Shown: positions 8,001 to 15,284 of the stretch, in pieces
Layout of the letters: every line of letters begins with the position of its first letter
Position numbering within the stretch: position 1 is the stretch's first letter
From: JAHEYG01 sp040403535
Lineage (GTDB): Bacteria > Bacteroidota > Bacteroidia > B-17B0 > Aurantibacillaceae
Length of the DNA: 16,938 bases
Direction of reading: 5' to 3'
Assembly (NCBI GenBank): GCA_040403535.1
Contig: JBBAKL010000062.1
Span: 1 to 16,938 of the forward strand
Program-made: the position numbers and the translations under genes
The notes under the pieces: model-generated
The model's database searches: none
Seen by the model: the letters and a program-made list of their open reading frames with translations, nothing else
What the model was told of the DNA's origin: nothing

Positions 8001-8972
8001 TTATTTAATAAGCAAGTTAAAATTTTTCCAGCGATATTTTTGCCAAAAAATGATAAATGTAATAGTCGCTAGTATAACCCAGGTAATAAATTCCGCTCCC
8101 GGGTTTTCTGTTTTTGTTACAAAAATAGCATCTGTTTTTAACACGCCGTTTGGCGAGGTAATAAGCAAGCTTGAAATCAAATTATTTGCGCAATGAATTC
8201 CCAAAGCCAGTTCTAATCCTTCATCTAATAACGTAATGGCACCTAAAAAGAAACCAAACGCTGTGTAATAAGGTAACATGGTTAACCAACCAAACGCCTT
8301 TGCTTCCGGATTACTCATGTGAACTAAGCCAAACAGAACAGATGTAATAATTAGTGGTACTATTCCGTTTTTAAAAATCTGAGCCAAACCCTGAATTAAA
8401 TATCCCCTGAAAATAATTTCCTCCGTACTGGTTTGTATTGGCATGAGTAATACCGTTACCAGTACCAGCATACTAAAATTATAGGGATCAAATTGAACGG
8501 ATATTTCGTCTTTATTAGTATAATACCCCACCACGGTTATTGTAACAATTAAAATGCCCCAGATTAAAAATCCAAAAAAGAATCGCCCAAATCGAAATGA
8601 ATCGTAGGCTGTTATAACTGATAAAAATACCTTTTTGTGAAGAAATTTTACCACCGACATAAGCGCGATAAGTGCAAAAACGAACATACTGAATAAGAGC
8701 GCCAGTAATAAATTTTTATTGACCCCTGTTTTATCTGGATTAAAAAGTAATTCGGGATTTGACTGAATTTCGTTTAAAGTAACTCCATTACTAATAGCTG
8801 CGCTTATTAAGGGAAGAACCATTACTAACTGAAACAAAAAATACCCTAACATGGCTGCGCAAATACCAAATACATACATCCACCATTCATTTTGGCCATT
8901 AACATAACCTGCATTTAAAAACAGATTATTGAACGGAAGTTTTTTATCCTCCTGAATTTCATTAGAATCCAT
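8001..8972 (-). CDS. CPBP family intramembrane glutamic protease
   Basis: A 323-residue multi-spanning inner-membrane protein of the CAAX prenyl protease / bacteriocin-processing (CPBP, Abi) family, PF02517. The three conserved motifs are all present: EEIIFRG (Glu184, Glu185, Arg189), FGLVHMSN (His218) and LGIHCANN (His260, Asn264). They are embedded in hydrophobic helices at about 32-55, 88-110, 130-150, 165-180, 203-222, 235-250, 257-272 and 296-312. The hydrophilic N-terminus (1-28) is probably cytosolic. In bacteria the family ranges from bacteriocin immunity to membrane-protein cleavage. No bacteriocin-like peptide gene is visible nearby. As first gene of the operon with the M61 peptidase and the OmpA-family protein, a role in envelope protein turnover is the simplest reading, by inference. 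Confidence 0.92.
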   Translation of the reverse strand: MDSNEIQEDKKLPFNNLFLNAGYVNGQNEWWMYVFGICAAMLGYFLFQLVMVLPLISAAISNGVTLNEIQSNPELLFNPDKTGVNKNLLLALLFSMFVFALIALMSVVKFLHKKVFLSVITAYDSFRFGRFFFGFLIWGILIVTITVVGYYTNKDEISVQFDPYNFSMLVLVTVLLMPIQTSTEEIIFRGYLIQGLAQIFKNGIVPLIITSVLFGLVHMSNPEAKAFGWLTMLPYYTAFGFFLGAITLLDEGLELALGIHCANNLISSLLITSPNGVLKTDAIFVTKTENPGAEFITWVILATITFIIFWQKYRWKNFNLLIK

Positions 8973-8997
8973 ATGGTAAATTTAATTGTTTTACACT

Positions 8998-9038
8998 ACA
9001 AAACTTATTTACCTAAAACAAAAATTGATTAGTTTTGT
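8998..9038. promoter_or_regulatory. Inverted repeat in divergent promoter region
   Basis: The 70 nt between the CPBP gene (leftward) and the peroxidase gene (rightward) contain ACAAAACTTA (8998-9007) and TTAGTTTTGT (9029-9038). These are inverted copies with one mismatch across a 21-nt spacer. The right copy contains TAGTTTTG (9030-9037), a perfect match to the Bacteroidota -7 element TAnnTTTG, ending 5 nt before the ATG at 9043; the left copy read leftward is TAAGTTTTG, one base longer than consensus. They may be paired divergent -7 elements or an operator. No convincing -33 TTG was found at the right spacing for either. Confidence 0.35.
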
Positions 9039-9042
9039 CAAC

Positions 9043-10011
9043 ATGAAAAAACACCTGTTATTATTGGCCATTCCTGCACTAATATCTTGCAGTGATGAAA
9101 AAGCAAAATTAAAAGAAGCTTATAGCGAAGAGCAATTAGGTGAGTTATTATTCTTCGATCCACTCTTATCGAGCGACTCAACAATATCCTGTGCTTCCTG
9201 CCATAAACCGGAATTTGCATTTGCCGACAACACGCCAACCAGTATTGGGGTGCATGGCCGCAAAGGCGATCGCAATACACCAAGTGCCATGAATCAAAGT
9301 GCCAGAAGTTTTCAATTTTGGGACGGCCGTGAAGAAACACTGGAAGGTCAAGCTTTAGGACCGATTGAAAATCCGGTAGAGATGGATTTACCTGTAAGTG
9401 AATTAATCAATCGATTGTATAAACACCCTCACTATCCGAGTTTCTTTATGCGTATTTACGGTAAAATGCCGAATCGCAATAACATTGCCAGCGCCATAGC
9501 TGCCTATGAAAGAACCTTAGAAACAAACGACACTCCATTTGACAACTATATGAAAACAGGAGACACTTCCGAATTTTCAGCTTCTGCGCGCCGTGGACAG
9601 GAAATATTTAATGTGAAAGGAAAGTGTTTCGATTGTCATTTTGGTCCTGATTTTACTGCAGACCAATTCAGAAATATCGGAATTTTTAATGGAAAAGAAC
9701 TTAACGACAGTGGTCGCTTTGAGGTTACTCGTAAAGCTTCTGATATCGGTAAATTTAAAACTCCGGGCTTACGCAATATTGCTATGACCGCTCCGTATAT
9801 GCATAATGGCATGCATAAAACATTGCGTGAAGTAATTGATTATTATAACGAACCGGATAAGTTTATAAACAATAGTGTAAACCGCGATACATTATTAGCA
9901 AAACCATTAGGTTTAACAGAAGGAGAAAAGAAAGACTTGGAAAATTTCCTTTTAACACTAACCGACCGGAGATTTACAAAAAAACAAATAGTTGCAGAAG
10001 CTAAGCATTAA
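9043..10011 (+). CDS. Di-haem cytochrome c peroxidase, lipoprotein
   Basis: A CcpA/MauG-family periplasmic peroxidase that reduces hydrogen peroxide with electrons from small c-type cytochromes or similar donors. From the ATG at 9043 it has 322 residues. The start gives a clean lipoprotein signal, MKKHLLLLAIPALISC, with lipobox LISC and Cys16. An upstream in-frame ATG at 8986 would bury the signal peptide behind 19 residues and is rejected. Two covalent haem sites are present: CASCH (50-54), followed by KPEFAFAD, and CFDCH (195-199), followed by FGPDF. Family motifs RNTPSAMN (77-84), FWDGREETLEGQA (92-104), LGPIENPVEM and APYMHNGMHKTLREVIDYY (250-268) are intact. Its stop overlaps that of the convergent DUF2490-like gene. 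It is likely single-gene and possibly oxidative-stress controlled. Confidence 0.95.
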   Translation: MKKHLLLLAIPALISCSDEKAKLKEAYSEEQLGELLFFDPLLSSDSTISCASCHKPEFAFADNTPTSIGVHGRKGDRNTPSAMNQSARSFQFWDGREETLEGQALGPIENPVEMDLPVSELINRLYKHPHYPSFFMRIYGKMPNRNNIASAIAAYERTLETNDTPFDNYMKTGDTSEFSASARRGQEIFNVKGKCFDCHFGPDFTADQFRNIGIFNGKELNDSGRFEVTRKASDIGKFKTPGLRNIAMTAPYMHNGMHKTLREVIDYYNEPDKFINNSVNRDTLLAKPLGLTEGEKKDLENFLLTLTDRRFTKKQIVAEAKH

Positions 10012-10712
10012 AATTGCTGAGAATAACCAAGACCGTAAATAAAATCGCGATTGGTTCGGTTAAAAGCATTGAGTTCGTGCTGATAAATAAAGAATCCTTC
10101 CAGATTAATTTTTTTAGTGATGTTATAGATTAAGCCGATTGCACTCCGTGATCGGCTTAATCCTTTATTACGGGTTTGATCAAACGGCAAATACAACTCT
10201 TCAGAAATGTAGGTCTCGAACCGTTTATTAATATCGTACTTTACCACTAGTTTATTTCTTTCGAAATAAGTAGGAATGGTTCCATTTTCGCTTGTGTAAA
10301 TATTTTTAAAACGCATTTGAACCATATTACGGTAGGTAAAGGTCCAATTATCTATTTTTTTCCGTAAGATTAATGAAATGGCACCTCTGTGAATATCGCT
10401 ATAAGTTCCATCTAAATTCCTGGATTTACCGTAAACATAATCTAACTGAACTTTCATCCATTTAAAAACACTGTAATTTACACCCACATCCATGTAGCCT
10501 AATCCGTAGTCGGTAACGTTGTTATTTATCCGGTTTTTCTGATCAAGAGAAATTTCAAATTTTTTCAATACTTTTTTCTCAAAATGAAGATTTAACCAGA
10601 TAGCAGCATCATCCTCATAATAATCCTTACCGGAATTATAAGTCTGACAGACACTCGTTGTTGTAAAAAAGAGGAGTGTAAAAAAAAAGCTATGTATTAA
10701 AATTTTATTCAA
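10008..10712 (-). CDS. DUF2490-like outer-membrane beta-barrel protein
   Basis: A 234-residue exported protein with signal peptide MNKILIHSFFFTLLFFTTTSVCQ. The mature part consists of alternating amphipathic strands (IWLNLHFEKKVLKKFEISLD, then YMDVGVNYSVFKWMKVQLDY, then HRGAISLILRKKIDNWTFTY). It ends in the aromatic residue Phe (LGYSQQF), as expected for a barrel recognised by the BAM machinery. The pattern resembles DUF2490 family proteins, common in Bacteroidota and without an established function. It overlaps the preceding DUF4956 gene by 8 nt, so it is probably coupled to it, and its stop overlaps that of the convergent peroxidase gene by 4 nt. It is the last gene of the CotH/VTC operon and could give that operon an outer-membrane component, by inference. 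Confidence 0.72.
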   Translation of the reverse strand: MNKILIHSFFFTLLFFTTTSVCQTYNSGKDYYEDDAAIWLNLHFEKKVLKKFEISLDQKNRINNNVTDYGLGYMDVGVNYSVFKWMKVQLDYVYGKSRNLDGTYSDIHRGAISLILRKKIDNWTFTYRNMVQMRFKNIYTSENGTIPTYFERNKLVVKYDINKRFETYISEELYLPFDQTRNKGLSRSRSAIGLIYNITKKINLEGFFIYQHELNAFNRTNRDFIYGLGYSQQF

Positions 10713-11355
10713 AGTAAAAAATCTTGATTTGTGCCGAATCCTTTAAAAAATCAATTTTCTGGATGGTTACACGGTGAACATTTATTCCTGTTCTGCGCTT
10801 AATATCTTCAATTAATTCATGCTCACGTGAAGCTTCGATAAGATTAATATTTTCATAAATAATGGTTTTAACTGATTCTTTTTTCATCAGCAATTTGCTT
10901 TCCAGTAAAAATGCCACTACAATAATTAACAGATTAATAATTGCAACAAACATGGCTTCAGTTCCGTCGTCCGCACCTTTTATTTTAGTTACAGCCGAAA
11001 TTAAACCAATAGCAATTACTAAAAAGAGATACGTCATGTCCTTTAAACTAATGTCTTCGGTTCGGTAACGCAGCATACTAAATACGGCAAATAAACCAAA
11101 AGCGGCTCCCATGCTTAAATCCACTTTGTTTAAAAGAAAACAAATCATGAAAATGACGATGTTGAATACAAAATAGGTGAAGAACAATTCACGTTTTTTA
11201 TAAATCGGGAAATACACTAACCGTATCAAAACTAACACCGATAAAAAATCAACTAAAAAGCGTAAACCAAGCTTTGTTGTAATTTTCATAAAGGCATCCA
11301 GGCCCGTACTAACAACAGCTTCATCAGCTACCTGCAAGATTAAATTTTGGATCAT
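10705..11355 (-). CDS. DUF4956 family integral membrane protein
   Basis: A 216-residue membrane protein with about five hydrophobic segments (about 30-50, 58-76, 82-95, 107-124, 132-152) and a soluble, probably cytosolic C-terminal region (155-216). The loop LRYRTEDISLKDMTYLFLVI (95-114) is the hallmark of DUF4956 proteins, which recur beside VTC-domain polyphosphate polymerase genes in many bacteria (family knowledge). The ATG at 11355 overlaps the VTC gene by 32 nt; a later ATG at 11289 would avoid the overlap but loses the family's N-terminal lead-in. Its 3' end overlaps the barrel gene by 8 nt. By analogy with yeast VTC, where a membrane part is joined to the polymerase domain, it may be the membrane anchor or conduit for the VTC enzyme. 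This role is inference. Confidence 0.85.
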   Translation of the reverse strand: MIQNLILQVADEAVVSTGLDAFMKITTKLGLRFLVDFLSVLVLIRLVYFPIYKKRELFFTYFVFNIVIFMICFLLNKVDLSMGAAFGLFAVFSMLRYRTEDISLKDMTYLFLVIAIGLISAVTKIKGADDGTEAMFVAIINLLIIVVAFLLESKLLMKKESVKTIIYENINLIEASREHELIEDIKRRTGINVHRVTIQKIDFLKDSAQIKIFYFE

Positions 11356-12097
11356 ATATAATGTGTTTTAATGCTAATATTTTTTCTTTGAAGTTATTTT
11401 TCTTAACGTACGACTTGGTTAACGCGATCCCTAAACAGTATTTACTAATAGAGCCCACTCTAATGTGCTTTTCTTTCATGTGAGACAAAAAAGCAGACGC
11501 GTTTTTTTTATCTTGTTTAACCTCGGCTATTACCAGATTATCCATTTTTTTCACTACATCACCACTTATAAATTCAAGATCTACATCGATGGTTACACGT
11601 TCGGTTAAATCATTACTTACTAAAGTAATTCGCTTATAATTAACCCATAAAACAGGCTTTAAAGAGGAAGCGTTAAACGGCAATTTCTCGTTTAAAAAAG
11701 CCATAGTATCCTCGTCCCATTTCATAGGCGTAACAACTTTTTTGATTCGTTCTTTAATGGTACGCGCTTTATTACTTTTAAACTTCACCTCTAAAAAACC
11801 GGTATTACTGTCTACATAGGTACGATGCCTTATTTTATAACGGTTTAAATGACCATTATGATGATCTAAATATAACTTTAAGTTTTCCGTATCGTAATAC
11901 AAAGTTTTATAAACGCTTTTACGCTTACTCTCAATTTCCAAAATCCGATAATTATCCTTAATCTGACTTAACACATCGCAAAGCTGAGAACTGCTAAACG
12001 TAAATTTAGTATCGGTCCGATCCATTAACTTCACAGAATCCATTTCCTTTAAAGTAATCGGACGAAATGTTGTAAGTATAGTTTGAAGATCGTTCAC
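11324..12097 (-). CDS. VTC-domain polyphosphate polymerase-like protein
   Basis: A 257-residue cytosolic protein (no signal peptide or membrane helix) of the VTC domain family (PF09359), CYTH/triphosphate-tunnel fold. In yeast Vtc4 this domain polymerises the ATP gamma-phosphate into polyphosphate. Tunnel-lining residues are conserved: RTDTKF (Arg27, Lys31), NRYKIRHRTY (Arg86, Lys88, Arg90, Arg92), LEVKFK (Glu103, Lys105, Lys107), IKERI (Arg117), NYKRITL (Arg156), IAEVKQD (Glu192, Lys194) and SISKYCLG (Lys219). The core YYDTENLKLYLDHHNG (67-82) is also typical. It appears catalytically competent, but bacterial members have little biochemistry behind them, so the true product is not certain. 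It sits 2 nt after the YD-like repeat gene and overlaps the DUF4956 gene by 32 nt. Confidence 0.88.
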   Translation of the reverse strand: MNDLQTILTTFRPITLKEMDSVKLMDRTDTKFTFSSSQLCDVLSQIKDNYRILEIESKRKSVYKTLYYDTENLKLYLDHHNGHLNRYKIRHRTYVDSNTGFLEVKFKSNKARTIKERIKKVVTPMKWDEDTMAFLNEKLPFNASSLKPVLWVNYKRITLVSNDLTERVTIDVDLEFISGDVVKKMDNLVIAEVKQDKKNASAFLSHMKEKHIRVGSISKYCLGIALTKSYVKKNNFKEKILALKHIIYDPKFNLAGS

Positions 12098-12099
12098 TT

Positions 12100-12573
12100 T
12101 TATTTGTACTCGTAGGTGTATTTTTTTACAGAGATAATGGTATTGTTAGCGTCGTAAGTTTTCTTTTCAGTTTTCAAGCCTTTTCCATCGTAAGTGTAAA
12201 CCATTTTCTTTATCAGTTTTCCTGAACCATCGGTAACAGTTTCCTCAACTTTCTCTGCTAGACTGTTGTATTTACTGTTTCTTTTTTCTTTTAACTGATT
12301 TTTACTGTCGTATTCCGCCTCTTCAAGAACATCGCCCTCACTATTGTATTTAAACTTAAATATTGATTTTATTTGTCCTGCTTTATCATAATTAACCTCT
12401 TCAATAACCTCGCCGTTTGAATCATAAATTGCCTTGCTGTCATTTAAAGTTTTTCCATTTTCAGTATCTGTAACACTAATAGATTTAATACGTAGCTTTT
12501 TAATCTCTTTTTTCTTTTGAGAAAATACAGTAAAGGATAAAAAAACAAAAAGTATAACTAGAATCCGGTTCAT
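12100..12573 (-). CDS. Exported YD-like repeat protein, unknown function
   Basis: A 157-residue exported protein with signal peptide MNRILVILFVFLSFTVFSQ, then a basic stretch (KKKEIKKLRIK). Five to six imperfect repeats of about 20 residues follow, of the form YDsxGxxxEExxYDkxGqixsxxkfkYns. Visible copies begin at IYDSNGEVIEEVNYD, FKYNSEGDVLEEAEYD, KYNSLAEKVEETVTD, VYTYDGKGLKTEKKTYD and a degenerate last one, KKYTYEYK. Such repeats resemble RHS/YD or MORN-like beta-hairpins found in Bacteroidota exported proteins and probably form an elongated beta sheet. I cannot name a function. Gaps to both neighbours are 1-2 nt, so it is part of the CotH/VTC operon. Confidence 0.75.
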   Translation of the reverse strand: MNRILVILFVFLSFTVFSQKKKEIKKLRIKSISVTDTENGKTLNDSKAIYDSNGEVIEEVNYDKAGQIKSIFKFKYNSEGDVLEEAEYDSKNQLKEKRNSKYNSLAEKVEETVTDGSGKLIKKMVYTYDGKGLKTEKKTYDANNTIISVKKYTYEYK

Positions 12574-12574
12574 A

Positions 12575-12994
12575 TTATTTCTTATATATGGTTATTTGAC
12601 CCAAATCAACTTTTTCTTTTGGTTCCTTTATTTCAAATTCCTTTACCACGGTACTGTCGCCGGATTTATTTAATGCCCGGAAACGTGAATAAATAAAAAC
12701 TTTGTATTTACCCTTACGTAAGTATTTAAATTCAAATTCCCCGTTATAATTGGTCGTTTGTTTATCTCCGTAATTTACATCATCACCATAAATTATATAC
12801 ACATCTTCATCCATACCTGCATATTCGCCATTTAAAACAGTATAGCTTGTGTTCCATTCCTGAACCCAAATTTTTCCGTATACGGAGGCCTTTCCTCCTT
12901 CTCCGGCAGGTTTCTCACAGGAACTAATTAAAAATGTAATAACTGCAAAAAAAGCTGCAGCTTTAGTCCAATTATGTATTTGCTTTAAATTCAT
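12575..12994 (-). CDS. Lipoprotein with transthyretin-like/CRD beta-sandwich
   Basis: From the ATG at 12994 the protein has 139 residues, with a lipoprotein signal (TKAAAFFAVITFLISSC; lipobox ISSC, Cys26). An upstream in-frame ATG at 13042 would overlap the CotH gene by 38 nt and put 16 residues ahead of the signal, so I reject it. The mature region starts KASVYGKIWVQEW and includes TTNYNGEFEFKYLRKGKYKVFIYS, the pattern of a carboxypeptidase-regulatory or transthyretin-like domain with a 'G-x-F/Y-x-F..L..G.Y.V' strand pair. It ends VDLGQITIYKK. An acidic segment (EYAGMDEDVYIIYGDD) could bind cation, but no motif proves it. No specific family was recognised. It lies 10 nt after CotH and 1 nt before the repeat protein. 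Confidence 0.75.
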   Translation of the reverse strand: MNLKQIHNWTKAAAFFAVITFLISSCEKPAGEGGKASVYGKIWVQEWNTSYTVLNGEYAGMDEDVYIIYGDDVNYGDKQTTNYNGEFEFKYLRKGKYKVFIYSRFRALNKSGDSTVVKEFEIKEPKEKVDLGQITIYKK

Positions 12995-13004
12995 TTTAGT
13001 TTTA

Positions 13005-15275
13005 TTAATGAGTAACAATAATCTTTTTAACGCTATTAGCACTTCTGATTAAATAAACACCGGGTTGCCATTGCGAAGTATTTACAATCAGCTGCGTATT
13101 AAAATTACCTTTAAAAATTAATTCTCCAAGTGTATTAAAAACTTCAATCGGCTTTTCATTATTTGTAATTGAACGAATAATAAAATAGTCTTTGGCCGGA
13201 TTTGGGTAAACATCAACCACATTATTCAAACCTAATTCCTCAACACCAATTGCACAATTAGTTGTTTTAAATGTTGGAAATGTAGCAATGGTAAACGATC
13301 CAGATCCGTCAGGACAACGAGCCATTGATTTATCGGTTTGCTGTAAACCAAACGAAATGCTATCCAATACTGTTCCTAAACCGTTACTTAACATCAATTG
13401 CTCACCCGCTGCTGCCAATTTAAAATTCGCATGAATATATGAAGAGGTTGATGGATTTTCATCGGCCCAAATAATTAAATATCCGTTTGGCTGAATGATG
13501 GTGTTTTGCGGGATTGCGAATTTTACAGGACTGGCAAAGTTATCCGTTAGAAACAATCCGGATAATTCCAATGGAACGGATGTGGTATTGTATAATTCAA
13601 TCCAGTCTTCATAAGTATTATATTCGTTTTTAACATCACCCTGATTATCGGCCAAAAATTCATTTATTTTAACTTGTCCAACTGTTGCGGTTTGTACCGC
13701 TGTAAGTGTATAAAACTCATGCTCCGCTCTTTCCGGCGAAAACTTTCCGGCATTATTATTTTCGGCATAAACATAGTATTGAACCTGACTAGCAGACATA
13801 GTAAATGTAACACCAAATTTATTATCTCCGGCAGCTCCATCGCCATGTAAGCCGTCATCGTACATTAAAATACGTTTGAATTTTAATGTGTTCGCAAACC
13901 TATATCCAAGATACACACCGCTAGCGTTTGCATTAACCACATTGGCAGTTAATGTTACTAAAGCATTTAAGCTTGGTGTTGCTGTTGCCGACACAGATGT
14001 GATGGTTGGTGCAGTTACTGAAAACTCGGTAGTTCCTAATAAATACGATACACGAGCATTCATTAATGTACTAATGCCCGGCACCGAATAACTACCAACA
14101 GACACATTTGATGTCATGGCATTTTGAAATTGTGAATACGTATAAAACTTATTATTATCAGACTGAACAGCGGTATCAATAACACTCTGAAAAGCCGCCG
14201 CTTTTGTAGAATATATGTTTGAGGCGAACATTTCAGTTAAAATGGTTTTCATATGAGCAATATACATACGTTTATATTGCGCGTTACTCAAAACATTTTT
14301 AATCAACGGCCAATATTGATCGGTAGTGTGAATGTTTGTTGGTAATTGTTGAAGATTAGGAATGGATAAACTAGCCATGCTGGAATTAGAAAATCCTAAA
14401 TGCGGAAAACCACCGAAAGACATGTTTAAATCCCAGATAATAGGATTAAAATGACCTGTGTTGTCTTTATACAAATAATAATTTTGCGCAAATGCACCGC
14501 TATAACTATCTAAATTGATAATAACATTATTAAATGCTAACATCCATAAAGCGCGGTCTAAATCCATTACGTTTGGAATGCTGTTGGCGTTATTGGTAAC
14601 CGAATCGCACAAATTCATTAATTGATTCCATCCATAATTAGATTTCATCTCGTAATAGTTAAAATATCCACTACTATCAGCTAACGGAATGTAACGTAAA
14701 TTGCTTTTAGTGTTGGTAGTTGCTACACCAATAGGATTACATTTTATAAAGATGTTGTTGGAAGAATAGAAATGATCCGAAACAAACTTTTTATCAATAT
14801 TTTCGGCATTAGAATATACTCCTATATATTTCCCGTTAATATATACCTGAGCAAAATTTGCCTGTGGGCAATGCATGTAATTTTTAAGGATATCATAAGC
14901 TAATACCTCTCTGATTAGTGAAGGATCGGCATAACCGTTGCTTAGCTTAATATCTTTATAACCTTGATAAGATTGCGTTTTATAGGTATTTAATTCAATG
15001 TGTAAAGGATTCTTTTTATATGTAGAATCATACGAACTGTTTCCTTTATACTTTACACCTACACTATCAAAATAGGTACCATTAACTTTTACCCATTGAG
15101 CCATTAAATAACCTTCTTTACCCATTTTAGCAGTATCCAGCATATAATCCCAGTTAGCCTGAGCAAACTGCACCTCTATTTTCTGAATGGAATTAGTGTT
15201 ATAAAAAGTTTGTGCTGCACTATTCATATGAAAGAAAAGTACAATACAAATAAAGGCAATACGGTAAAGTTTCAT
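13005..15275 (-). CDS. CotH-kinase / lamin-tail domain protein with T9SS sorting signal
   Basis: A 756-residue secreted protein. A signal peptide (MKLYRIAFICIVLFFHMNSAAQ) precedes a CotH atypical kinase domain (about 30-415). Conserved elements are KYKGNSSYDS (75-84), LSNGYADPSLIREVLAYDIL (111-130), YINGKYIGVYSNAENIDKKF (145-164), NLDSYSG...NYYLYKD (candidate catalytic Asp256) and IIWDLNMSFGG (metal Asp282). CotH of Bacillus phosphorylates spore-coat serines with ATP. A beta domain (about 425-525) contains MYDDGLHGDGAAGDNKFG. Next come a lamin-tail (LTD) domain (about 533-665; VKINEFLADNQG, then DWIELYNTTSVPLELSGLFL) and a T9SS type A sorting domain (686-756, VYPNPAKDYF ... KKIIV). The kinase is thus predicted to be exported across the outer membrane and surface-bound or released. 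Its neighbours are two other T9SS cargoes upstream and the VTC module downstream. Confidence 0.9.
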   Translation of the reverse strand: MKLYRIAFICIVLFFHMNSAAQTFYNTNSIQKIEVQFAQANWDYMLDTAKMGKEGYLMAQWVKVNGTYFDSVGVKYKGNSSYDSTYKKNPLHIELNTYKTQSYQGYKDIKLSNGYADPSLIREVLAYDILKNYMHCPQANFAQVYINGKYIGVYSNAENIDKKFVSDHFYSSNNIFIKCNPIGVATTNTKSNLRYIPLADSSGYFNYYEMKSNYGWNQLMNLCDSVTNNANSIPNVMDLDRALWMLAFNNVIINLDSYSGAFAQNYYLYKDNTGHFNPIIWDLNMSFGGFPHLGFSNSSMASLSIPNLQQLPTNIHTTDQYWPLIKNVLSNAQYKRMYIAHMKTILTEMFASNIYSTKAAAFQSVIDTAVQSDNNKFYTYSQFQNAMTSNVSVGSYSVPGISTLMNARVSYLLGTTEFSVTAPTITSVSATATPSLNALVTLTANVVNANASGVYLGYRFANTLKFKRILMYDDGLHGDGAAGDNKFGVTFTMSASQVQYYVYAENNNAGKFSPERAEHEFYTLTAVQTATVGQVKINEFLADNQGDVKNEYNTYEDWIELYNTTSVPLELSGLFLTDNFASPVKFAIPQNTIIQPNGYLIIWADENPSTSSYIHANFKLAAAGEQLMLSNGLGTVLDSISFGLQQTDKSMARCPDGSGSFTIATFPTFKTTNCAIGVEELGLNNVVDVYPNPAKDYFIIRSITNNEKPIEVFNTLGELIFKGNFNTQLIVNTSQWQPGVYLIRSANSVKKIIVTH

Positions 15276-15284
15276 TATTAAAGT

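Noticed and set aside
8001..8972. Bacteriocin immunity or processing locus around the CPBP protease
   Set aside because: No double-glycine leader peptide, peptidase-ABC exporter or small toxin gene is nearby; its neighbours are envelope proteins.
8986..9042. N-terminal extension of the cytochrome c peroxidase
   Set aside because: The extension precedes a complete lipoprotein signal peptide and covers the putative -7 element and inverted repeat; the ATG at 9043 is favoured.
12995..13042. N-terminal extension of the lipoprotein overlapping CotH
   Set aside because: It would place 16 residues before the lipoprotein signal; the ATG at 12994 gives a normal leader and a 10-nt gap.
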